Part shown: positions 49,577-59,932 of the stretch, piece by piece | How the letters are laid out: the number at the start of each line of letters is the position of its first letter | Numbering within the stretch: position 1 is the first letter of the stretch | NCBI GenBank assembly: GCA_905221605.1 | Contig: CAJNDS010002589.1 | Location: 60,001 to 124,000, forward strand | Direction: 5' to 3' | DNA from: Symbiodinium natans | Lineage: Eukaryota > Sar > Dinophyceae > Suessiales > Symbiodiniaceae | Length of the DNA: 64,000 bases | Translations under genes and position numbers: made by a program | Notes under the pieces: model-generated | Databases searched by the model: none | What the model was told of the DNA's origin: nothing | The model's input: the letters and a program-made list of their open reading frames with translations, nothing else

Positions 49577-50150
49577 GGTTTACAGATGGGGTTACTTAGA
49601 TTTGTTTTTCGTGTTTGTGGGGTTTGTAGGGCTTTTGTATAATGGGGTTACTGAGCGTTTTTTCAGGGTTTGTAGGCTTTGAGGTCCGCGGATGAGGTTG
49701 AGGGTTCAGAGCAAGCCCGAGACCCTAAGCCCCTAAACCCTAAACCCTAAACCCTCAAGCCTAAAGCCTAAACCCTAAACCCTAAACCGCCCTAAACCCT
49801 TAGCATGGCTCCGCCAGGTGTTACCTGCTACTGAAAAGCTTTCGGCGCAGTACTATTTACGGTTTAGGGTTGAGGGTTTAGGGTTGAGGGTTGAGGGAAG
49901 GTTTCTAGACAGTGGCAACTTCGAGGTTAGGCGGTTTATGGCTCAGGGTTTAGGGCGTGCAGAGTTTTTTTGATAAGGGCTCATAGGGACCACTAGCCCA
50001 CACCAGAACTGCCTTAGAGACTTCGGGTAGGGTTTAGAGTTTAGGGTTTAGGGTTTAGGGTTTAGGGTTTAGGGTTTAGGGTTTAGGGTTTAGGGTTAAG
50101 GGTTAGGGTTTAGGGTTGAACCCCCCAACCCCTAAGCTTAAGCCCTACAG

Positions 50151-50358
50151 ACGATAGCTTGCGCCTTCACGGGAGCTCGGGATGGTGTGCTTTGGGCTCC
50201 CCTAAACCCTAAACCCTAAACCCTAAACCCTAAACCCTAAACCCTAAACCCTAAACCCTAAACCCTGGGCTCCTTCAATCCCCGGAAGCAAGAAGCAGAT
50301 TCCGAGACACAGGCGCCACGAATGGGTCCGCAAAGCCGCCGCCCTGAACCCACATCAG
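50151..50358 (+). CDS. Exon split by a pure CCCTAAA array
   Basis: 50151-50200 reads TIACAFTGARDGVLWA and 50266-50358 reads WAPSIPGSKKQIPRHRRHEW then VRKAAALNPH. Both use the same frame relative to the 8-bp repeat TGGGCTCC that flanks the array (50193-50200, 50266-50273). Either the array was inserted into one exon or it is an intron using ambiguous borders. Confidence 0.45.
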
Positions 50359-50494
50359 ATTCCTGAACCCCAAGCCCGAAACCCTTTAAGGATTAGGCTT
50401 CAGGGTTTTGAGGTTTAGACTCAAGTTTAGACCCTTAATTAACATATTCAACCTGAAGGTGAAGATTAGAAGGGGAAACGTCACAGACTTTCAG

Positions 50495-50672
50495 TAGCCG
50501 TGCCAGGCCAAAACCATTCGCCAATGTCAACGTCAGGAGCCCAGAAGAAATCAGGAGAGAGGTGTCCCATGAGGAGTACCTAGACCGTTCACGTATGACG
50601 ACCTATAAACTCGGCGCCCCAACGGAGAGAACTGCACGAAGTATCCAACCTACCCTTAAGCAGCGACCCTAA
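50495..50672 (+). CDS. Exon of unknown protein (58 codons)
   Basis: After CACAGACTTTCAG the frame reads SRARPKPFANVNVRSPEEIR then REVSHEEYLDRSRMTTYKLG and on to TAA. Long and charged; one of the better single islands. A family-A element follows at 50784. Confidence 0.45.
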
Positions 50673-50783
50673 ACCCTAAACCCTAAACCCTAAACCCTAA
50701 ATTATTACTAAACCCTAAACCCTAAACCGCTTTAAGGGAGCGAAGTTCGGTTTCTCTGGGGACAATTGAGGACTTAAGAAGCC

Positions 50784-50888
50784 CTAAGGGTCCATGTACC
50801 TCAAGATTATATACTTGGGCCCTATATTCCCTATATAGCAAGTACTTTAAGGCCCAAGTGTTCCCTATTTAGGTACATGGACCCTTAG
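50784..50888. mobile_element. MITE-like family A, copy (105 bp)
   Basis: Same 18-bp ends as the 2032 copy and exactly the same length; the interior AAGTACTTTAAGGCCCAAGT is shared with it. Confidence 0.8.
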
Positions 50889-51774
50889 GGAAGGGTTTGG
50901 GGCATTGGGTGATTCTAAGGTCGGCTGCCCTGATGGGCAAGAGATTCAGATTGCTCAAGTAACTACAGTGCATGAAAGCTTTCTAGGGCCCATAATGTGG
51001 ATTTCGACAGTTCTAGAAAGTAACGGGCAAGGAGGACTAGGTTGCAGGCATGGCTTCCTGCGGAAGTTCCGCAGCTCTCGCCTACAGGCGTGGCCTTCGG
51101 TTTCGCCCAATCATCGCACTCTCGCCTAGGTGCTGCTTCCCCGCGGGTTTCCGGTTGCTGGCGTGGTCAGAGCCAATCCCTAAACCCTAAACCCTAAACC
51201 CTAAACCCTAAACCCTAAACCCTAAACCCCAAACGGTCCCAGTGCGCATTCAAAGGTACAATTTTCCCACTCCCGGATCGGAAAAACGTTTTCGGGATGT
51301 CTTCTCTCAGGTCTATAGGGCATTTGGATGAATGGTTTAGGGTTTAGGGTTTAGGGTTTGGGGTTTAGTTTGTGTGTCCGTTCTTTCTGACACGCTGTTA
51401 GCTGGCATTTCAGTTCTATCAGGGGATCTGCTGCGCAGTCTTCCAAATGGCTGGGTTTAGGGTTTAGGGTTTAGGGTTTACTGCTTAGGGTTTAGGGCTT
51501 GCCTGCTCCTCCTGAAGCACAGAGCTGTCGTCGCTTTCAGCTTGGATCATGCTCTTTTGAGTCACATGCACTGGTGATGTGCCATCGTCTCCCTCTGCTT
51601 GGGACATTGTGGATCTACTTCGGCAAAGCTTGTGCTTGCCTTCAGAACACGAAACCTCAAGTTGTGAGGGTTTACCGACGTCTCCCAAAACACCCTAAAC
51701 CCTAAGCACCCTAAACCCTAAACTATAAACCCTAAAGCATACACTTCTAGGCAGTCTCATTGGGGTTCAGTCAG

Positions 51775-51906
51775 GACCACCAAGCCGTCTTATGCCCCGA
51801 GCTTCGACGGTTTTCGTCTTCAAGGGTATACCGTGAGGGACTCCTAGGGGCTCTAAGAGCAGCTATATGTAGCTCAGACGTGTTCCCTGCACGAGATAGT
51901 ACTTAG
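51775..51906 (+). CDS. Possible terminal exon (DHQAVLCPELRRFSSSRVY..)
   Basis: After GGGGTTCAGTCAG: DHQAVLCPELRRFSSSRVYR then EGLLGALRAAICSSDVFPA, TAG. Good acceptor, 43 codons. Unknown family. Confidence 0.4.
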   Translation, partial: DHQAVLCPELRRFSSSRVYREGLLGALRAAICSSDVFPARDST

Positions 51907-53197
51907 AAACCAAACTACGGCCCATAGAACTCTACCGGCAACTAGGGGGAGGGGGTGCCCTCAGTGCAATTTCGGGTTTAGGGCCTCAATCCTAAACCCT
52001 AAACCCTAAACCCTAAACCCTAAACCCTGAGGCAACTTCGTCCGCAGCTACTTGCTGGTGCGAAAGAGACGGCGGAGGCAAGTTCTTGCCCCCAAAGGTC
52101 CCAAAAAGGGACTTAGGGTTTATGTGGGGTTTTAGGGTTGAGGGTTTTAGGGTTTGGGGTTTTGGGGTAGAATTTTCATGTTCAGGGTTTTGTCGATTTG
52201 GGGTATTGGGGTATAACTAGGTTTAGGGTTGAGGGTTTTTGGGTAGAATTTGGGCTTCGGGTTTTTGGGGTTGGGGGTATTGGGGTATAACTAGGTTTAG
52301 GGTTGAGGGTTTTGGGTATAATGAGGGTTTAGGATTTGGGGCTTGGGGTATGTGGGCCCAAAAAGGGACTTAGGGTTTAGGGTTTTTTTGGGGTTTGGGG
52401 TATTGGGGTATAGTTCGGGTTTAGGGTTTTTGGGGTTTGGGCTCTTGGGGCATCATTAGACTTTAGGGTTTAGGGTTTTGGGGTATTGGGGTATAGTTAG
52501 GGTTTAGGGTTTGGGGCTTGGGTTAGATTTAGGGCTTGTCGGGTTTAACTTTTAACCTATAGAATGAGATTATGAGGAAGGATGGTACCATACTTCTTGA
52601 TGTCCCAGGGGTCCCATTTGTAGTACGATTATGAAATTAGGACCAACTAAATAGGGTCGGGGTACCTATTTCCATTACAGTACTACAGATGAATGCACCT
52701 AGTTCCAGAGCAGTGCCACAAATGAATTTTCGGGTTATACTACTAACTCCCAAAACCCCCCCAAACCCTAAACCCTAAACCCTAAACCCTAAACCCTAAA
52801 CCCTAAACCCTAAACCCTAAACCCTAAACCCTAAACCCCTCAGGGTTGCTTTCAAGGGCATGCCCAGGGGGGGAGGGGAGGGGGGTGTCGGACATTTCTT
52901 CTGCCTTCGACCGTCGGCTCTTGGATTCGGCTCATACCGGGGTCTACGGTTTAGGGTTTAGGGTTTTTAGGGTTTAGGGCTGAGGGTTTAGGGTGAGGAT
53001 TTAGGATGTAGGCCTGAGAGTTTAGGGTTTAGGGTTTAGGGCGTTTAGGGTTTCAAGGGTTGGTGATTTCGGATTTAGGGTTTAGGGCTCAGGGTTGAGG
53101 ATTCAGGGCTGCGGGGTTAGGGTTTAGGGTTTGGAGCTGTCAAAACCCGATGCGTCTTGCAATCCAACAAGTCACCTAACCCCCCATGCCCCTACAA

Positions 53198-53356
53198 TCA
53201 TGGGTTCCCCTACTACCCCCCTCTATTCTGTCCGCCCCCCAGGTTCCCCCCCCTGAAATAACCGTAATTAGGCTTAATTTTCCCTCAATAGCCTTGACGA
53301 TGAGGGGAACCTAGCAGGGAGCAGTATGGGGGGGGGGGGAGTTGGGGAACCCATGA
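53198..53356. mobile_element. MITE-like family F (159 bp)
   Basis: TCATGGGTTCCCCTACTACC against GTTGGGGAACCCATGA. A second copy at 18964-19080 (CCCCCTACTACCCCCC / GGGGAGGGGTAGTAGGGG) has a CCCTAAA array inside it. Confidence 0.65.
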
Positions 53357-53369
53357 GATAACGCCTCAT

Positions 53370-53504
53370 GCACCCAGACGCCCAAAGGGACCCGGAAGTT
53401 ATGAAGCCATCTTGAGCATCCCAAAGGAGCCCACCAAAAGGATCCTCAGAATTCAGAAGGGCCAAAGCCTTCAACAGCTTTATTCCTTTACACCTACTAA
53501 GTGA
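53370..53504 (+). CDS. Possible exon next to a family-F element
   Basis: Reads APRRPKGPGSYEAILSIPKE then PTKRILRIQKGQSLQQLYSF, TGA. A second frame (53501-53716) follows directly and is open for 71 codons, so a repeat-derived ORF cannot be excluded. Confidence 0.3.
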   Translation, partial: APRRPKGPGSYEAILSIPKEPTKRILRIQKGQSLQQLYSFTPTK

Positions 53505-54693
53505 AGGGTAGTCGTTCCCCTAAAGGTTTCCCTGAATATACTCCGAATGTGGCCCTCATAAAGCCTCAGGGGTCTTTAAAAAGGGTCCCCAAACCCAAGG
53601 GTACAATTTTAGGAGTCCAAGGCAATTCTTGCGTTCAGGATTTCGGTTGGGTTTTTGAGGGTCTCAAGGGACTAGGACCCTTGGTTATTGCGGGGTTATT
53701 TTGGGAGGCCACGTAGGTATATAGGGACTACATAAGGTATAATAGTATGGAAAGGGGTTATGTAGGGGAATAAGATTAAAGGGTCCCTAAACCCTGAACC
53801 CTAAACCCTGAACCCTAAACCCTGAACCCTGAACCCTAAACCCTAAACCCTAAACCCTAAACCCCTCCTGGGGGTCCCTCCGTTTACCCCTTAAGGGTCT
53901 AAGCAAGCGGTTATGCAGGCGGCGGCTGCACATTGCAGCTTGGGAAGCATGTTTAGGGTTTAGGGTTTAGGGTTTAGGGTTTCGGGTTCAGGGTTCAAGG
54001 GCCGAACTCCCGACCCGGTGATGAGACCCAAAAAAAACCCGTTAACCCCATGATCCCTGATTCCGAAACACCCTGAATCCCTAAACCCCTAAACCCGAAA
54101 CCCCTAAAGCAACCCCTGAGCCCCTGCGCCTGGGGCCCGATGACCGCCCTAGAACCTACAAAGCCCTAGAAGGGCCTTGAAGGGCTTTAAGGCGCTCCCA
54201 ACAGGGGACACCAGTCCTGGGGTCCCTCTACACGCGGCTGTAAGGGGATTGTTGGGGTGTATGGTGTATAGGGTTTCAGGGTCGAGAGGTCTAGAAAGGG
54301 CTGAAAGCGTTTCAGGGTCTATAGGGTCTACAAAGGGTGATGGGTCTGGGTCTAAACGAATTGTAGGAGTTGTCCAGGGCTGCGGCCTAAAGGGTTTAGG
54401 GCGCGGCTTAAGGCTAGGGTTCAAAGCTTGCCATAAGCCTTGTCTCTGAGCTGGCGCCATGCACTCCACCAAGTCGGGACATTCGGTGTTCAAGGGTTTG
54501 CAACTAAGGGTCCTAAGGTCTAGATTGTGACCCCCCCCCCCCCCCCCTAATCCTAAACCCTCAACCCTCAACCCTGATCCTAAACCCTCAATCCAAGCCC
54601 TAATCCTACACCCTCAATCCTAAACCCTAGTCCTCAACCCTCAACCCTAAACCCTAAACCCTAAGCCCTACGCCCTAAACCCCACTCCTAAAG

Positions 54694-54763
54694 CGAAATC
54701 CGAGGTGCCTTGTCCGAGGAGGTCAGGCTTTTCCTCGCGGACATGGGCTTCGTGTACTACCAG
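54694..54763 (+). CDS. Exon: SAM domain, first helices
   Basis: After TCCTAAAG it reads EIRGALSEEVRLFLADMGFV then YYQ, ending CAG|GA (or three bases later at GAG|GC; both phase 0). L..MGF..Y is the opening of sterile-alpha-motif domains, small helical protein- or RNA-interaction modules. Confidence 0.6.
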
Positions 54764-55492
54764 GAGGCAACCTGTAAAATCTCAGCTTAGCCTCTAGTGG
54801 CTCTTAGTAGGGAATGTGGGTTTGGGGTTCCGAGTTCAGGGTTTAGGGTTTAGAGTTTAGGGTTTAGGGTTTAGGGTTTAGGGTTTAGGCGCTATATACA
54901 ATCCCTTCAAGTGCTTGTTTTATATGGCGATATTCGGTGCTTAATCCCCCCCCCCTTCCCCATTTCCTACTATGTAAGAGCCAGTAGGTTAGTGTTTGTG
55001 AGCGTTCTTTTTTTTCATTTTCGCCCTTGGTTTTGTGTTTTGCATTATTTGGAATCGGGCTCCCGATGAGTGTAATCCTCTATATATAAATATATATATA
55101 CCTCAAAAAATGCCCAAGACCTTCCCTACGCGCACTTTGCAACGCGTGACAAGCCTGATAGCAATACCATTAAAGATGAAAAGGACACTAAACCCTAAAC
55201 CCTGAACCCTAAACCCAAAGCCCCAAACCCTAAACCCTAAACTCTAAACCCTTAACCCCCAGGGTTTGTATGGTTCAGGGTTCTTAACATTCCGGATGGA
55301 ACTTGCTATTGGTGGCTGGCTTGCTGGTTCTTAGTATATATCCCCCTAGATACCATTTAAGGCATTATGCAGGGAAACCCTTAACCCTATAAACCCGAAA
55401 ACCCCCAAACCCTAAAGCCCTAAGCCCTAAACCCTAAACCCTAAACCCAAAACCCCAACCCCAAACCCTACGAACAACCAGGGGTCTTCCAG

Positions 55493-55546
55493 GCATTCCG
55501 ACGGGGCGGCTTCGAGGACATGGACACCGTCATGGCCATGTCCCAG
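55493..55546 (+). CDS. Exon: SAM domain, middle
   Basis: After GGGTCTTCCAG, 54 nt encode AFRRGGFEDMDTVMAMSQ, ending CAG|GA, phase 0. 'F...GFEDMDTVMAMS' is the SAM F...G(I/F)-D-L-x-x-L-x-x-L-T block. Confidence 0.65.
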
Positions 55547-56287
55547 GACCCCCCCCGGGGTGCCATGCTTGCGGTTTAGGGTTTAGGGTTTAGGGTTTAA
55601 GGTTTAGGGTTTGGGGTTTAGGGTTTAATTAGGGCTGAGGGTTTAGGGTGCACGAACCCCCTTTGCCTGCGACAGGCCCACGATAAGGCAGGTAAAGCCT
55701 GTACAACCCTACCAGCCCGACTGTCCTTGTAAGCCCTGTAACGCCCAATATCCCGAATGACCCAAAAATCCCTGCAAACCCTAGAAACCCTGTACACCCG
55801 ACAATCCTTGCTAAGCCCGAGAAAGCCTATAAACCACCCACAATCCCTGCAACCCTGTAAACCCTAAACCCTGCAATCCCTGTAAACCCTATAAATCCCT
55901 ACCTAAACCCTAAGCCCTAAACCCTAAACCCTAAACCCTAAACCCTAAACCCTAAGCCCTAAGCCCTAAGCCCTAAGCCCTAAGAGTCCCAACATGTAAG
56001 TACTTAGGAAGTACGGTGCAAGAGCGGCTCAGAAGGCGGTCCTCCTGGTTCTTAGTAAGAAAGGGGGGAATTAGGAGCCCTAGAGAATCCCTTGAAGGGT
56101 ATATATCATAGGAGGATTAAAGCCTAAAGCCTAAACCCTGAACCCTGAACCCTGAACCCTAAACCCTAAACCCTAAACCCTAAACCCTAAACCCTAAACC
56201 CTAAACCCTAAGCCCTAAGCCCTAAGCCCTAAGCCCTAAGCCCTAGCCCTAAACCCTAAACCCTAAACTTCCCTTCAAACCACTCAG

Positions 56288-56332
56288 GATGACATGCGAG
56301 GCCTTGGCATGCTGCCAGAAGCCCAGCTGTAG
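56288..56332 (+). CDS. Exon: SAM domain, end
   Basis: After AACCACTCAG, phase 0: DDMRGLGMLPEAQL then TAG. 'D(L/M)..LG(I/M)' closes the SAM pattern. The stop may be real, or a GA donor after CCA may continue the domain elsewhere. An open island at 55987-56070 lies inside the intron and is not used. Confidence 0.6.
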   Translation, partial: DDMRGLGMLPEAQL

Positions 56333-56784
56333 GGAGAGGGCTTGCTGCTATTTAGGGTTTAGGGTTTAGGGTTTAGGGTTGAGGGTTTAGGGTTTAGGGT
56401 TTAGGGTGTAGGGTTTAGAGTTCCGGGTGTAGGCTTTAGGGTTTATGAGCCATACCGTTGTTTGATGTTTTTGGCGGCCCAGGGTGCCCTTCGACATCCT
56501 TTTGAGTTCAGGGTTTAGGGTTTAGGGTTTCGGGCTTCGGGTTTCGGGTTTAGGGTTTAGGGTTTAGGGCTTAGGGTTTAGGGTTTAGGGTTTAGGGCTT
56601 ACGGCTTACGGCTTAGGGTTTAGGCTTCCCGCACTCCCCTCATTGTAATATGGTTGCCGGGCGACCAAGTTCAAGTTACTAAGTTACTATAGCAAGGTCC
56701 TCCCTTAACCCCAAGACCCTGCAACCCTTAAACGCTGAACCCCTAAACCCGAAGCCCTTAAATCCTTAAACCCTGCACCAGTAA

Positions 56785-56896
56785 CCCAGAGGGTCCAGTT
56801 GTAGTACTATTTTGGAATTAGGTACCCCAAAACCCTATTTAGTACGGTTTTTGGGTACTTAATTCCATAGTAGTACTACAAAATGGACCCTCTGGG
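56785..56896. mobile_element. MITE-like family C, near-perfect palindrome (112 bp)
   Basis: CCCAGAGGGTCCA and TGGACCCTCTGGG at the ends; pairing continues inward through TTGTAGTACTAT and the GGAATTA/GTACCC blocks for about 45 bp per arm. Could form a long hairpin. A related, diverged copy is at 52603-52725. A family-B right half (56921-56938) adjoins it. Confidence 0.75.
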
Positions 56897-57340
56897 AATC
56901 CTTATTTAGGGCTGTTAGTATAAGGGGGAACATCCCAATCTATAGCTCCTCAATCTTGGTTTCACACAAATGGACCCTCTTGGTAAGGAAGCTTAGTCAG
57001 AGTTCGCGGCGTGGGTCTTCCCGAGCCCAACCTCCGTGGGCTGAAATTCAACTCGAAGCCCTTAGACGGTTTAGGGTTTAGGGCTTAGGGCTTAGGGTTT
57101 AGGGTTGAGGGTTGAGGGTTTGGGGTTTAGGGTTTAGGGTTTAGGGCCTTTAGGTTTCATGAACTCAAGGGACTAGGGGCAACCCTAAACCCTAAACCCC
57201 AAACCCCAAACCCCAAACCCCAAACCCCAAACCCTAAACCCCAAACCCCAAACCCCAAACCCCAAACCCCAAACCCTAAACCCTGTACGGGTTATATCAA
57301 CATAGGGTTTAGGGCTTGGGGCTCATGGCTTACTTTCAGG

Positions 57341-57494
57341 TTGGGATGTTCCCCCTTATACTAACTTTTGCTGACTAGGGATGAAAGTACCCCGCCCCCC
57401 CCCCCCCCCACCCTTATTATGATCCCTATTAAGGACAGTTATCCTATTATGATCCCTGTTAAGGACAGTTATGTGAGTACAAGGGGACAACCCT
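57341..57494. mobile_element. MITE-like family B copy with internal duplication
   Basis: Left end TTGGGATGTTCCCCCTTATA; right end degraded (GTACAAGGGGACAACCCTT). The segment TTATGATCCCT(A/G)TTAAGGAC occurs twice in tandem near the right end. Confidence 0.65.
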
Positions 57495-57766
57495 TCCGGC
57501 CTTCTAAGGCGAGGGGTTGTAGGGTTTAGGGTATAGTTGTTTTGTTTTTTTTTTTTTTTTTTTTGGGGGGGAGGGGGGTGGGTTTTTCGGAGGGGGGGGG
57601 GGAGGGGGGGGGGGGGGGCGGAGGGCGGGGGGAGGGGGGCGGTTGTTTCCTCTCAGGTCACTGGGCCTTTGGGTGTTTTTCAATCATGCCTGTACGTATA
57701 GTTGTCTTTATGTGAGGGACTATGAACAAATCGGGGCCCGGCAAAATTTGAGATTCTCGACCCCTC

Positions 57767-57803
<37 letters not shown>

Positions 57804-58179
57804 TTCCACACGACTTCCTTGGCCCAATAGCCTGAGAATCGAGCGCAGAACTTGAGGTCTAGGAGCTGAGGTCCCCCCAAACCCTGAGCCTGATCGTCCA
57901 GGGTTCAGGGTTCAGGGTTTAGGGTTTAGGGTTTAGGGTTTAGGGCTTAGGGGTTAGGGTTTAGGGTTTAGGAGATAGGGTTTAGGGTTTGAGCCAGCAG
58001 GAAAAACTTCAGGGATTGTAGCAAAGTTGAACATCTTGTTGGAGCGATCCTAGCCCCGGACCTTGGCATACGACTTGGAGCCGTTCTTTGGACTTGGTCG
58101 GCTTGATAGACATTGGGGCTTAGGTTTAGGGTTTAGGGTTTAGGGTTTAGGGTTTAGGGTTTAGGGTTTAGGGTTTAGG

Positions 58180-58540
58180 GGTTTAGGGTTTTTAGGGCTT
58201 ATGGGTCTAGAGGTTTATAGAGTTTAGAGGTCTATAGGGTTAAGGGGTGTAGGGGTTTAAGGGTTTCGTGGTTTAGGGGGTTTAGGGGGTTTAGAGGTTT
58301 TAGAGGGTTTTAGAGGGTTTAGGGATTTAGATACGGTGTAGGGGTTTGGGAGTGTAGAAATTTAGGGGATTTCGGTGGTTTAGGTGTAGGGGTTCATAGG
58401 GTTTAAGGGTGCAGGGTTTTAGGGGTTTAGGGGTGTAGGGGTTTAAAGGTTTAAGGGTTTAGGGGTTCAGGGGTGTGGGGGTTTAGGGGTTAAGGGGTTT
58501 GCAGAGTTTGAAGAGCTTGTAGGTTCACAGGGTGGATTGG
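58180..58540 (+). repeat. Degenerate TTTAGGGG/TTTATAGGG tract
   Basis: G/T-rich decayed repeats with no exon candidate. Confidence 0.8.
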
Positions 58541-58929
58541 GCTCAGGTTCGTTGTGACTTAGACAAAGAGTTTCGTCTCATGTTCTCATCACTCCCCCTC
58601 CCCCCTATGTTTTTGTTTGTGGTTTTCAACGGGTATCGGTTCTGTCCCAGAAAGAAGTAGCCCTTTCCTGTGTCCAGGTTGAAAGGGCATCCGCCCTAAA
58701 CCCTTACACTACGTATACAAAGTTCGGCGGTGTCGGGTGAGTGGCAGCACTAACCGCTGTCGATGAGTCAGTTGCTATAGCCACTGCAAACGAGGTCGCG
58801 ATTTGCACTAGCCGAGGATGAAGACAGTTGCATCTTGCTTCCTGCCTTTTCTGCCTGAGCCACTTGCACTCCTAGTACCTAGCGACCCCGAACCAAAAAC
58901 CAAGCCCCAAACCCCAAACCCCAAGCTCC

Positions 58930-59063
58930 AGACTTTTTATCTGCGACCGCGACCCGGGGCGCGCTATGGTAAGCATGCAGTTGTCCCGTAGCTGGCGGGG
59001 AAAACGAGGTTTGCTAGAAGGAGGGTCGGAGTTAAAAAGCTACGACGCGGGCACGGGGCCGCG
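58930..59063 (+). CDS. Possible exon (RLFICDRDPGRAMVSMQ..)
   Basis: About 45 open codons: RLFICDRDPGRAMVSMQLSR then SWRGKRGLLEGGSELKSYDA, ending at a possible CG|GTATAT donor. Family unknown. Confidence 0.4.
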
Positions 59064-59427
59064 GTATATAGGGTTTAGGGTTTAGGGCCGTTTATAGGGT
59101 CAAGGGTTTAAGGACCCGTTTTATTCCTCGGCTACTCTTGGGTCACCCTAAGCCCTAAACCCTAAACCCTAAACCCTAAACCCTCAACCCTAAACCCTAA
59201 ACCCTAAACCTTTTTTTTTTCCTAGCTTGCTCTGTCTTGGGTCTAGAAGCCCTATCTTCGCAACTTCTCTGAGGCCCGGTCATGTCCTGAAGATGGACAT
59301 GAAGCTTGACGAGCCGTGGGCTTGAGCTTGGGAGCATTGAGGGTGGGTTTAGGGTTTAGGGTTTAGGGTTTAGGGTTTAGGGTTTAGGGTTTAGGGTTTA
59401 GGGTTTAGGGTTTAGGGTTTAGGGTTT

Positions 59428-59631
59428 CGTTGCTGGACCTTTGCAGCTGCGCTGTTCGGTGAAGAAGGTTCGCGTTCAGAGGGGCTCAGACAGCTTCAGA
59501 GAGTAGGGCGACCTACACGATTCGTGATTGGGAAGCCGTCGTTTCGGCCATCCGGTATGGGCATTTTTCGGTTGAGAGCCGCTTTTTTTAGTCCGGGAGC
59601 TCCCTGGCGGTCTTACCTTGGGCTGCTCTGA
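59428..59631 (+). CDS. Possible exon (67 codons)
   Basis: Follows a TTTAGGG array; reads RCWTFAAALFGEEGSRSEGL then RQLQRVGRPTRFVIGKPSF and ends TGA. A 5-bp repeat GCTCT flanks the CCCTAAA array that follows. Unknown family. Confidence 0.4.
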   Translation, partial: RCWTFAAALFGEEGSRSEGLRQLQRVGRPTRFVIGKPSFRPSGMGIFRLRAAFFSPGAPWRSYLGLL

Positions 59632-59781
59632 ACCCTAAACCCTAAACCCTAAACCCTAAACCCTAAACCCTAAACCCTAAACGCTCTCATGGCTCTTGCC
59701 TTGAACCTTGCAAAGCTTGTCAGTTGTAATTCTAGATGGGGGTTTCCGGAAAAGTCGGAGTACCCTGTTTTCGGGGATTCC

Positions 59782-59932
59782 ATTCTATTTGGGGTACAAA
59801 AAGGGTACCCCTAGTTTAGGGTTTAGGGTTTGGGGGTGCCCTTTGTTGGGAGTCCCTTTAAGGGGACTCTATTCCATTTGGGGTACAAAAAGGGTACCCC
59901 TAGGTTAGGGATTCTATTCTATTTGGGGTACC
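59782..59932 (+). repeat. Direct repeat ATTC(T/C)ATTTGGGGTAC, three copies
   Basis: A 33-bp unit at 59782-59814 recurs at 59871-59903 and, truncated, at 59916-59932, ending in AAAAAGGGTACCCCTAG. Each copy ends at a telomeric run. Confidence 0.8.

Noticed and set aside
55987-56070. Open island VPTCKYLGSTVQERLRRR as an exon
   Set aside because: It lies inside the intron bridged by the phase-matched SAM exons; it shows that openness alone is weak evidence.
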